A stretch of DNA of 64,000 bases from assembly GCA_015657535.1 (NCBI GenBank), contig JADHZB010000915.1, positions 1 through 64,000 on the forward strand, in the 5' to 3' direction. A program made the translations under genes and the position numbers. Source of the stretch: Nephromyces sp. MM_2019 (Eukaryota > Apicomplexa > Aconoidasida > Nephromycida). Below, piece by piece: positions 35,701-46,500 of this stretch. The notes beneath the pieces were generated by a model. That model searched no databases. It had not been told where the DNA came from and saw only the letters and a program-made list of their open reading frames with translations. Numbering within the stretch: the first letter of the stretch is position 1; each line of letters starts with the position of its first letter.

Positions 35701-38149
35701 TGCGTCGGCTGAAATTGTACGATTCTATCGTTCAAACAGGAAGAAGTTGATTATCTCATCATTTTCATCATTAAATAAAAGCCAATAATTGTTTATAAAT
35801 CTTTTTATTCCTTCTATTAATCTCCAAAATAGATAGAACTGCCAAAAAACCACGCTTTAGGAGCTTTTTTTATCTTAAATTCAAAGGTTAAGAGATTAAT
35901 CCAAAATTTTCAACTTGCTCTTCAATGTATAGTGCCGATTACGCACACATGAATGAGCTCACTATCTAACATCACGTATGTTTAGATCTATTGCACTTCT
36001 CGTTCAGTGGTTTTGAGAGTGAATTCATGCTATTCTCAGCAAAAACGCAGTTATGGAGTAAAAAAACACCATCTTCAGCCAGATTTGGTCAACTAGAGAA
36101 ACGCTACAACACACACTAAAAATACAGTGATAGAGTATCGAGAACAAGTTTTATCGGCGCCATTAATCTATAGAAATATGACTTCGCAGTGAGCAAACCT
36201 AGAAATTTGGTTCCAAGCTAGAGGTATCTTTTCCTTAGAGCTAGTGTTCTTCTCTGATGCTGGCGAATGACGGTGCTTTTTCTTATTTTCTCGAGGGAAA
36301 TCATCCTGAACAAGACCAGAAAAAAGAAGTATCAAACTCAGTGTTAATTAGAAAGTTTCATCAAGTTCTGCCTAAATTTACTCCCGAGAAATCATATTTT
36401 TGAAAAAAGACAAAATTATTGAGAAAAAACACTTGGAGAATTAAAACTAATAGAAGAAGCCTGCATCGCTTTAAAATCGAATACTTTTGAAAAAATTTCA
36501 TAGTTAGTACGCAAGTTATAGATAGATTTAGAATTTTCAAAGATTTCCAAAGATTTGAAAATTGCTATAAGTCACACCCACATACTCACACATCTATAGA
36601 CCCGCATATCCGCACACCAGCACACACACACACACACACAACTCCAGCACACCTACACAACTCATAGACAACCACGATCTAGAGAAACAACTTAAACAAC
36701 TATATATTCCAACTATTGGCTATTTTTCTTCAATATAAGCTGCCTCTATTTAACCTAATAATAATTCAAAGATTCCAGGCACTAGCAGAAAAAAATATAT
36801 ATTATCAAATCCTCGGGAAAAGTAGCAACTTCATATAATTAAAAGCATCTATTCAAAATGATTCCTGGTAGCTCAAAGAGTAAGCTTTAAGCGATATTAC
36901 ACAGTCAATTTCACGTCACCATTAAAAAATTAACCCAAATATTTGCAACTTAAGGAGTTCAGAATGACCTAGTGAATATGATTCTTTTATACTGCCAAAT
37001 AATCACACACATTTTAAGCAATTTCCACAATAATATTGAATTATGAGCTGTCTTACATACCATATGCAGAGTATCTAATTCCGAGACACACATCTATCTC
37101 TAAGTTAGCGTGCCCTTACGGCTAATGTTGGAAAAAGGAGCAAAGAAGTCACATAGCACCTGCAAGCTAATATTAGACAGTTTAAGCTAAAAAGATAAAC
37201 AACCTGTCACAAACTCTGAATGCTTTAAAAACTCACGTATTATTTCCCTTTTCATGACATATAAGATAGAGGAGAGAGGAAGAGAGGAATAGGGCAAATA
37301 GAGAAGATATCGGAGATGGAGGAGAAAAAGAAAATATCGGAGATAGAGCATATACACTCAATAAGCGTATTTTTCCAAACAATACAGCAAGAAAAAGGTT
37401 TAAATCATCAAAAAAGGATATGAAAATCCACAACATCGCAGCAGCAAATCATCTAATTTAAAATATAACTCTTTCACATAAAAGACTACGTAATCACTCT
37501 AAATATTGCCTTTTATAGGAAATATAACTACTTTTTCCTGAGTTATTGAACGCTCATGGATGGTCTAAATTTATTAGCACACAAAAAATGCTATGGCGTA
37601 TCAAGCCACATTCCATAGTGCTGATATCATGGAACCAAAGAAGCAAGTATAACTCCGCTGAATGCATTGCACCTGCTTCTCTCCACGTGAGATTGCTTGA
37701 ATATGAAGAATACCCGCACCTTTCTTCATTAAGTGACCATTTTTCAGGGGAAACTTTTTTGCAGGCAAAAAAGTCTCTAAAACTGGCCTGAGCTGGTACC
37801 TGAGGCGTGAAAGATTTTGCAACGAAAATTTCAAAGCGCTTTGATGCCTCTTAAGCATAAAAATGATAGATGAGACATTGTATTTTCCATTTTCCGTAAA
37901 AAATCATGAAAGGCAAGGATTAGCTCACCGATTCTGCGCAGGCTCAGAAGTTAGAGCAGAAATAAACATTCCACATCCTTTAGCAGGAACAGAACAACTC
38001 CATTGAAGACTTTGAAGGTGTGCCAGGTAATATAATGCTGTGATGCTAATCAAAAAGAAAGCTATGCAAGGCGTTGAAATGAACTTCAGTTTTTTCAGAA
38101 CCACTGCGGGTCCAAACAGAAGGTTGCCCTTTAACAGCTGTCGTGGCAT
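26762..38149 (-). CDS. rsmD: RsmD-like rRNA (guanine-N2) methyltransferase with organelle-targeting-like N-terminus, 12 exons, 454 aa
   Basis: Exons in transcript order: 37929-38149, 37673-37847, 36199-36305, 35680-35708, 34211-34332, 33454-33518, 30602-30704, 30186-30254, 29092-29203, 28597-28661, 27605-27685, 26762-26977. All junction phases agree and the sum is 1365 nt. Family landmarks in order: AGGSCKGRKLASV followed by MRPMMGK (bacterial R-G-R-K-L ... R-P), VKEAVFSTL (V-R-E-A-L-F), DARVLDLYSGTGSVGIEALS (SAM-binding motif I), VTFVDIS, FVCPPYEK (motif IV), IIVIEYPKE, then GFRNRRYGRTVVAYY (family ending). The first exon has a signal anchor (about residues 23-46, CIAFFLISITALYYLAHL). The second is strongly basic (HQSALKFSLQNLSRLRYQLR), which together resemble an apicoplast bipartite leader. 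RsmD methylates one guanine of small-subunit rRNA, so I infer a plastid-ribosome substrate. Weakest parts: the 29-nt exon 35680-35708 and the exact ends of exons 9 and 10. Confidence 0.82.
27945..28022. repeat. Tandem imperfect repeat, about 38 bp, 2 copies
   Basis: AGTGAAGGCGCAAGCAGTGA... and AGTGAAGGCGTAAGCAGCGA..., each ending in GTTAA, with a third start AGTGAAGGTGTAG. It lies in the intron between exons 10 and 11 of the methyltransferase gene. Confidence 0.75.
28405..28580. repeat. Degenerate CTCATATCCTCACA-type repeats
   Basis: Several imperfect copies of CCTCACATCCTCATAT and CCTTATATCCTCACA just downstream of exon 10 of the methyltransferase gene, in the intron. A/C-rich on + (T/G-rich in the transcript). 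Confidence 0.6.
30020..30110. repeat. CCAGTCCACACACAC repeats
   Basis: Four imperfect units of (C)CAGTCCACACACAC in the intron between exons 8 and 9 of the methyltransferase gene. Confidence 0.75.
31271..31288. repeat. (TG)n microsatellite
   Basis: A short TG run on + inside an intron of the minus-strand methyltransferase gene. It is an exception to the usual polarity. Confidence 0.85.
36580..36655. repeat. CA-rich tract
   Basis: CACACCCACATACTCACACAT, then a pure CA run around 36619-36640, in an intron of the methyltransferase gene. Confidence 0.75.
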
Positions 38150-41100
38150 CACGATGGAATCTTGGGGGATCCTGAAAATTCCATACTAGTAGATCTATCG
38201 CATCCTTCTTTTACATTTATCAGTGTGTCCCGCCTGCATATTCCGGAGCAAGCGTTTGAATGAGACTTGCCCCCTTCACCCCAAAAAGTAAAGTGTAGCA
38301 GAATTAAGGCTACAAGATTCACATGTTTTACGTACTAACAAATGCTCCACGACGGAGCCAAAAGACTGGAACCTGCAAGAAAACATATTTAAAATATTAA
38401 ATCCAGAATATTATTAAAAAAATGGGTTCTATTGCTAATCTAAAAGCTTGAAGAAAAATATTTTAAAACTCATAATTGCAATAACTGCAAATGAAGTACT
38501 TTTTATATGTTGGGCATTAAGTTCGCCAATCGTCCAAAGCCATTACTTTGCCTTTTCAAAAACAAAGAATCTTAGATATCTGCAAAACATTTACAGGCGA
38601 AAGACTTTTGAATTTGCTGAAGACCTGCAGGGTTTTGGGAGCCTTTTTCATCATGGCCGTCAAAAATAAGTTAATCACGCGGGCACCTCTGAGTAGCTGA
38701 CAGGTTAGTGCGAGCTACAGGTATTTCATGCTTCTCCACGACCTTTATGTCCCATCAGAATTTCAGAGACAATCAGTCAGCATACAATTACTTAGTCCAA
38801 TATGTCTCCCCTAGTGGAAACTGTCATTTGGTCATAGTAATAAGTTATGGATGACGATGTTCCGTCTCTCCAGAAAGAATGTCAAGACTTTATTCAGCGA
38901 CAAACATCTTGCCGAAGATTGAGTTTCAATGAAGAAAATCCAGCATCACGGGTTAACAACCTGCAAAGCAGTGGTTCTTAGGTCATTGGCATGTGCTACA
39001 GGCGATATCCTCGTACCCTAGGTCGGGATGTGAGTGAACCAGAGAGTCGGCTAAATTTTCAGTGTGTCTGTACTATTCCTGATAAAAAAATTGGCGTGAT
39101 TAACCATTGTTGGAAAAGAACAGGCATTTCTAGTATAACTTTTAAGCTTGCTTCCCCGGCTAGAGGCTGTCTTACCCAACTCTTTTGATATATTAGTATG
39201 CAAAGCAACGCCATTGAAATGCCGAAAAGGCACTGTCTGGCATTAGCCCATCAATTAAGCAACTCTCTGCGATTGAAGGAATTTCAGTAGCAACTGCAAT
39301 GCGATATGCAGGCTGTTGTTTGGCACGTCAATGCGTGGGCACATTTTATGTCGACTCACTGGAGAAAGCTGGCTAGGCACGTCGACTGAAAGGAGCTAAC
39401 GAGCATACTAAATGCTAGTCATGCCTTATGGTTACCTAATTTTATTTTTTTAACAAAAATGACAAAAAAATGTATTGATGACAAAGAATATTTACTGTAA
39501 ATATTGAACTAAAGCTTCTAATGCCATTGAGTTATAGGCCCTTAATAAGAACACCAGCTCCGTCAAGCTGGTATAATATTTTATGCTATTAATAAAGCCC
39601 TATCGGCCATAATTCTCTAAAAGCTATACTATAACCAGAATTCGACTTAGTTTATAAGTTGGCAGGCTAATCCTTCGTAGAATTATCCCTGGAAAATTAT
39701 ATGAAAGCACGTTGCTAGGCACTGTGAAAGTTGAAATTTTACCGCTCCAATGAATTAAAGTTTATGACGAATATGATTTTTTATAATTTATCGCAGGCGA
39801 CTTGCTGCTTACAGCACTATATCTATATGCCTCATGCATGTGGTACAAATTTTGTGCGATATCGCAACCATACTATGATTGCCTTCGTTAATTATCTATG
39901 CCCATCGTTTTTACCACCAAAGAACACTTATTTTTTGCTTTTTAATAGTATTCGTTCTTCTAGTATTCAAGAAAAAAGCTGCATAGTGGATGCAGTATAC
40001 TCAAATTTTATTTACTCTTTCCTTTTATTTTTTTTCATGCCATCAGGCAGGCTAATATTGAAACGTTGGATTTTAGTAGCCTGAGTTGTTCATCATGAAG
40101 CAGGCAAGGATTACGTATACACAGATTCTGTGAGAATGAAGCTTAGTAGCTTAAGCTTACGAAGGCTCTTAAAGCCTCAACGGGGGGCACCCTGAAACCT
40201 CAGAGACTTTTATTTGCTGGAAATTTGTTGACTTAGCTTTTAGATTACTAAAGATGCTCGTACTTTCTGCTCAGGAAATCATTTTACACGATTTTCAGTG
40301 CTTCAAAGACTTTTCACCGGCGAGAATCGTGTATAGAATCCTTTTGAGACTGTCACTAAGATATTCATTAACGCCATGCTGAGGCACGTAGCATCATACC
40401 TCAAGAAAGCACTGAGTGCGATATATACGCATCGCAGAACTCTACATTTTATGAGGTACAATTTCCCATACCCACTTGTTGACCACCTCTTGAAAGTGGT
40501 ATACCTCGTCAGTAACCCTTGTTATAACAGGCTATCTTTTTAGCAGCATAGTGCCTCCCTGTGTTCTAGCGCATCACAGCTTACATGCTACAAAAACCCT
40601 TCGAAAGAGAAATCACGGGAACTCTTGAAAAAGTGCTCTCATCGCTTTTCCTATTTGGCGTTGAAAACAGTAAGTTTCAGAAAATTAGCCTTAGCAGGAA
40701 CCTCAATTCATAAATATTGAAGCATAGCCTTAGCTTACTAAAAGAAATACTTTACTACTATTTTCCCTTTACATACGTGTTCAGCGATACTTCTAACAGC
40801 AGGCAGGAGCACGTTATTCAATCATTCTTTTTCGGCTCGGATATATACCTCGATTAGAAATAAGAGGATCAAAATACACCACACTTCGAGTGCGTTCAAG
40901 CGCAGGATACTTGTATTTATATACCAAAAGCAAAGCACGCTGTAGCAGAAGTACATCCTTCCAATAATTTTGTATTCTCCAATTGCAAGAAAACAGATAG
41001 AAAAAAAGGCAAAATCTGAAAATAAAATATTTCCTCCATCTAGAAACAACTTAGCAATGAGCTGCTTAAATATCTACACTGCGAAATTCGCAAATTCACG

Positions 41101-41481
41101 CGTACTGAACTTATACTAGAGTACGCTTAAAGGGTCCAGAAAACATACCACCAGCACCTGTTGGCAGGATTTTTGTATTAGCCAGCATTTAACTAGAATT
41201 TGACTCCAGCAGTTAGCTTCTAATATAACAAATCTTGAAGTTGCTCCAGTATACGATGTAGCGCTGCTTATTTCGAAATTTAAAAAAATTTTACATGCTG
41301 AAATACTGCTTATTATGCTTATTCTTGCATTCTTCGTATCCTTTCAGAAATATTTTATCATAGCTTTAACACTGAGTTAGTTCACGTGGTGACAAATTCG
41401 GATTTTGCTGCATAAACCATAGCAGCTAAAGTATATATTTCTCTATGTGATCGTGAGTTCAAACACTATGCGGTTATCCAT
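38150..41481. other. Intergenic region; no supported gene
   Basis: 5' flank of the methyltransferase gene and 3' flank of the hypothetical gene at 41482. The longest frame (39731-40084, 117 codons, +) is hydrophobic and Phe/Tyr-rich without recognisable motifs, and I do not call it. Confidence 0.6.
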
Positions 41482-42237
41482 TTATGCAGCGGCCATTGTA
41501 TTCATCGCGGTATCTACTGTTTTACTGTCAGATTCTTCAATGCTGTAAAAAAATCCCGCCTTACTGAGGCCCGAATGTAATTTAGTAGGTATATTTATCG
41601 GTAAAGTACGAACAGCGATTCCCTGTGCAGAATTTGTTCCTCTAAATCGACGTATTTCACGCCAATTGTCATCGGATTCCGAGAGCAACTCCTCATCTGA
41701 AGGCTCTCCAGAGTTGGAATAGGATGAATTACTTTCTTGCTCCATGGGGAATTTGGAGATAGGATTGGTACCTTCAAGGTAGTCCTGTCCTAGTTCAGGA
41801 ATATAAGGAATAGATTCCATATTATTTTTAGCGTCAGAAAAGTGAGATCCCACTATTGAAGAGGCCATCTCCGCGAGAGATACAGATGGGTATTGCCCCA
41901 GTGTATCCTGTAAGGACGTATCACTGTCTGGGTCTTCGTTATCATTTTGTGTACTACAGCTCTTGTTCTTACTACCTGCCTTACTGTGTAATTTGTTTGC
42001 AAAACCTGTACCGGATCGTTTCCCATTAGGGAGGTTGAAAGAACCATCATACGGAAGATTCCCTGAATAATTGCCACGGCCTCGACGACCAAAGCTAAGC
42101 CTGGCAGCTACTTCTAATCTCGGTACCTTTCCTCTTTGTGGTTTCAATAAAATCCACATTACCGGCTGTGAGCCAGAATGACCGTGATATTCCCCCAGTC
42201 TTGCACCAGTCGATGCGGTAGAATAATCGTTACCCAT
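41482..42237 (-). CDS. Hypothetical hydrophilic protein with possible N-myristoylation start, 251 aa
   Basis: Single open frame with ATG at 42237 and stop at 41482-41484. I do not recognise the family. The composition is Ser, Asn, Gly, Glu and Asp rich with few aromatic residues. There is a basic patch near residues 50-60 (RLSFGRRGRG) and an acidic Ser-rich block near residues 175-195 (SGEPSDEELLSESDDN), which looks like disordered protein. The start MGNDYSTAS has Gly2 and Ser6, which fits the N-myristoylation pattern. The frame stays open upstream to a GGCAG at about 42252, so it could instead be the terminal exon of a longer gene. Its length is well above the other chance frames of this AT-rich window, and an overlapping minus-strand frame is only 79 codons. 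Confidence 0.55.
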   Translation of the reverse strand: MGNDYSTASTGARLGEYHGHSGSQPVMWILLKPQRGKVPRLEVAARLSFGRRGRGNYSGNLPYDGSFNLPNGKRSGTGFANKLHSKAGSKNKSCSTQNDNEDPDSDTSLQDTLGQYPSVSLAEMASSIVGSHFSDAKNNMESIPYIPELGQDYLEGTNPISKFPMEQESNSSYSNSGEPSDEELLSESDDNWREIRRFRGTNSAQGIAVRTLPINIPTKLHSGLSKAGFFYSIEESDSKTVDTAMNTMAAA

Positions 42238-45200
42238 GCTTGTCACTTTAGCCTGCCTTATCTCTTCGCCGCGTGTGAGAATTGAAAATAGCGTTAAAAT
42301 TAGCTGAGATAAATTGTAAGATGAGCTTTTGATGAATTAGTAAACGTAGGAAATACTTTCTGATTGAGAGTCGATACCACACAGGGCAAGAATACTGATC
42401 AGATTGACCTAAGCTTGCAGAATTACAATGTGATCTTACTACTCAAAAAATTTGAGTGAGATGGCAACATCGTATGTGAAACCTCGAGGCTACTCGGAGT
42501 AACTAATGCCTCATAGGTTTATGCTACGTTTGGCAAGTCAATTTAATGCAGACGGTTACTCAAATTCAGATAAAAATAAGGCAAGGAAAAAGCCTCATCT
42601 CTTTGTTGCTAGGGCACCCCTCGCACTATCACATGGGAAAAATTGGTACAGAATGGTGCTATGCATCAGTGACGAGCAATGGGAGCATAACAGATGGGAA
42701 CCGTGACATCAAGAAAAATTTAGGGGGTAACTATACACAGCATAGCCATGTACAAAATAACTGCAAAAGATGAACTGGTTTATTCTGGAGATATTGAGTC
42801 TTTAGTGCAAAACTAGGGGAAAATATTTCGATTCTGGAATCTTAAAAGGGTTCTGGCTTAGATTGCTTCCCTATCCTATTGTCCTAATCCTAGACTGTAC
42901 TACGAAGGAGCGCACGGATGAAGTTAGGCAGGATTTCATAACACCATCTGCAGCGCGTTCATTAAGGCTTCAGAGTCTAAGCAGGCATGCTATCCAGCTC
43001 TACTTAACGTACTATACTTTAAAATGTAAATGTCAAATATAATTCTGAAACAGCTTCATGTATCTGACAAAATATGCCAGAGTATAGGTGGCACAAAATT
43101 TAATCCAGCAATTTAAAAAAGGAAAAATGTCCACATTATCGTTCACGTAATTATATCGCTGCCGACATAGCTTTATGAATATGAACTGTTATTAAAGCTT
43201 GAAAAAGTGCAGTTATTATATCGTTTTAGCGGAAAAAAAATGCAGGTCAGAGATTACCCAGGTATTATCATTTCAGTATACTGATGGGGTAACTTTCAGT
43301 CACGGCTTAATATCTGCTGACCCTGGAAGCTTTGTACATTGCCCTGTAACTCATTCATTTTGTGGCATTATAGTATTCTTGCATGTATCATCACCGATTA
43401 GAAGTGATGAATCTAACTTTTTTGTCAAAACGCAAGTCGGTGCTGCGCTACCCATCCCCCTAACCCAAAGAATAAAGGGTTGCAGCTGATGCTTTTTTAA
43501 GAAACAAATATGGAAAGTATAGTAATACCATTTTAATTGTGGAGCTCAGTTCAGCCATAAACGCTAAGTGTCTCTTACCCCAGTGTTTTACATAAGCTAA
43601 AGAAGTATGCAATTATAGATGCCCCTTTCATCAAGAAAAAATACGGAACCCAAAAAGCAAGCAAAATGGACTAATTTTCAAACGAATTTCCACTTTACAT
43701 TGACAATAAAAGCCAAATAGAAAGAAATTTTTGCGTAATCAATAGGATTTTCATCTCATAGCCATGAAGAGTGGTACGGAAGCAGAAGTGAATTAATACT
43801 TCTAATATATTGAATGTGCCGCATAGAACCAATGGCATAACTGTGAGCTATTCTAGTTTTTGATAACTGTATACCACGAGAGTGATACGAAGCGATCGCT
43901 CACTTCATTTTCCTGAAGATCAGACTTGTTGCTCGAAATAGCTCCTACAAACGAGAAAGAAAGCATGCATGGAGAAAGTGTCACTCGAATTCTTTAACGC
44001 TCTTTTGAAAGTTTTGTTTTTTTACGACTGAATTTCACCTATCATTGACAGGACACAAAGAAGCATACTTAATTTATACCAAGCAGTGCGCGTTGAACAA
44101 CATTATCTTGGCTTCGAAACAAATTTTTGGGCAATAGCTTATTCGCAGTGCTTTATCGAATGTCAAAAAGCTGCGTGGAATTTTCAAAGTAGAAGCCTGC
44201 AATAAACCAGAATGAATGTGGCTATACGCAAGCTTTTTTTTCGCAGTATTAGCAAAGACGAATAAAGTAATAAGGGAAAAAGCATCAATTCCAGAAACTT
44301 AAACGATGTTAATTGCCACATCACACTTTGCTATTATTATATATGATATCACACTTATCCCAGGCCTGTACAAGCACTTCATGATTCGCAGATGCTGGGT
44401 CAATTCTTTATGTGGCCACATATATCCGGCATCTATAAATTTTAAACTATTAGCTGATTGAGTTTAAACCTACCAAGGAAGGACGTGTACATATTAAGAG
44501 TCTTCGCTGAAACAAGGCTCTAATTAAATTGCACTTATGTACCTAGACTTTCTTCATAATTCAAATAATCTAGAGCGTATGAGCTAAATAAAAAGTGTGT
44601 AAAAACTTCAATACTACTGCTGCCATAAAAATGGGGAGTTGAGCCCACATCAAGACTCAACTTGATTCGATAGAATATGCCTTTTAGCTAAAACTTGATT
44701 AGACGCTATATTCATTGATGCTAGCACGTAATAACGATGCTTCAACAAGACTATTCGCTGAATTGCTTCGAAAGTATACAGGATAAGCAGTTGATTGTTG
44801 TATTTATCATTTCAGTTAAACTTGATTGCTTAATACGGAAAATTATAACCCTCCATAAATATTGTGTACATTATTCGTGTGCATCTCAGCTCACATAAAA
44901 GAATTGGAGTTTTGTTGAACAATCCTGAAATCTCAGGTACGGCCATGATTACACACAAATACTAAAGAGCTTGGCTCATTCTATGGCCTGCGTCCTCGTG
45001 ATTAAACTAGTATTGAATTGTACTAGCTTAATACTGAAGTGTAAAAGTACTAGGTAGTTCACAGGGTTTAATACCTTTGGTAGAAAACATATTGATTCTC
45101 TAACCAGCTTAATCAGCAATTCACAAGGGACTAAGTAAGCATAAGTATAGGTAGCTGAATCAGGGCAATAGTAGCTAAGCAATTAGACAATCTCCTTTTC

Positions 45201-46500
45201 AGTGCATTAATGTTAAACAGTTGGACAATCGATATTCATGGTTTCAACTTTATCTAAAAGGCAGTATTGCTATTCAATCATGCCGCGGGGATTTTGATTG
45301 CTAGTAGGCAATATAGCGACGCTCATGGCAAATTCACTTTTTCATGCGGTCAAATGTTTCTAGCACGCTTGAATGTGATTCAAATAAAATAGTTTTCCAT
45401 AAAGCGTTTTCGATATTTCAAGGCAACCCCCTTGACCTAAGCAAGCCTAACCGCAAATTTTAGAATTATGTAGTAAATATTTTGCTTCTATGGTGAAAGA
45501 TGGTTTTTTTTGCTTAATGAAGTTTTGAAAAAATTATTAAAGCGCCAAACACTCACGTAAAGCATGCCTTTAAAACTAAGAGTATGGCTTTTGATCCGCC
45601 CTTGGCTTGTGAACGCTCATAACTTTTAAAAAATGGAGTGTTTATAGTATCCCGACAGTTTCCTTCTTCAAAATTTTGAAAACTCCATCGTTATATATAT
45701 GTGCGCTGATAGTGGCTGTTCACTATTAAGTAATCATGGTATCTTCTATATTTCTTCAGAGAAAGAGATATATATATATATCGCATACTTTTTTTTTTAA
45801 AGTACCGGCTTAGTAGAAGTTTTCAGCTGCTTAGCAACTTGAAGTTGCGCGTTTATCATCGTGTCTTGCATGTGGTTAAGGTCTAAACATAAGTTTCTCT
45901 ATAAAGATAAACGTGAAAATTGCTCTGCAACTATAAAGTGTGAAATTTGTTCGTTATTTGCCTCTATATCGTAAGTAACCGTCTGCCTTCCAGTTTGTGT
46001 AAGTCTCAAAATTTTAGGCAGTGTGTCTGCCGAATTTGTTTGCCCCGGCGTGGATAATCATTGCAGTTTCACTTATATCTTCGATGTACTTCAGGAGCTG
46101 CTATGCAGACGTCATATTGTTTTAATAGTTTTCTCAGGATAAATTTATAGCTTCATTTCATTATATTCCAAATGTCAATATTTTATTTACCAATCGCCAA
46201 TAATGTTATTATTTTATGCATTTCTGTGAGGATACCGGCGTTATAAAGTTAAGAAATTCGTCATTTCACCAGTCTTTGTTACGCAGGATTCATCTATGTT
46301 AATGTTGGTGACGATTTACATGGCTTATATATTCGTCTGGACATTGCTAGTTTGAATTTACATTCATTTTCCCTCGTATTTCAGAGGATAATCAAACTTA
46401 TTATTCTCTAAAGTTGAAAGAATCATTCAACTTTTTCCTAGCTGTGTAATTTAATGTCACACCTAATTTGTGGTAATCGAGATATTTTGCCGGTATCACC
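42238..46500. other. Intergenic region between divergent genes; no supported gene
   Basis: It separates the minus-strand hypothetical gene from the plus-strand membrane-protein gene, so it should hold both promoters. Frames are short (up to 96 codons) and unrecognised. A TATATATATATATC stretch occurs near 45768-45781. Confidence 0.6.

Noticed and set aside
39731..40084. 117-codon frame rich in Phe, Tyr and Ile
   Set aside because: The composition is that expected of T-rich noncoding DNA and there is no motif.
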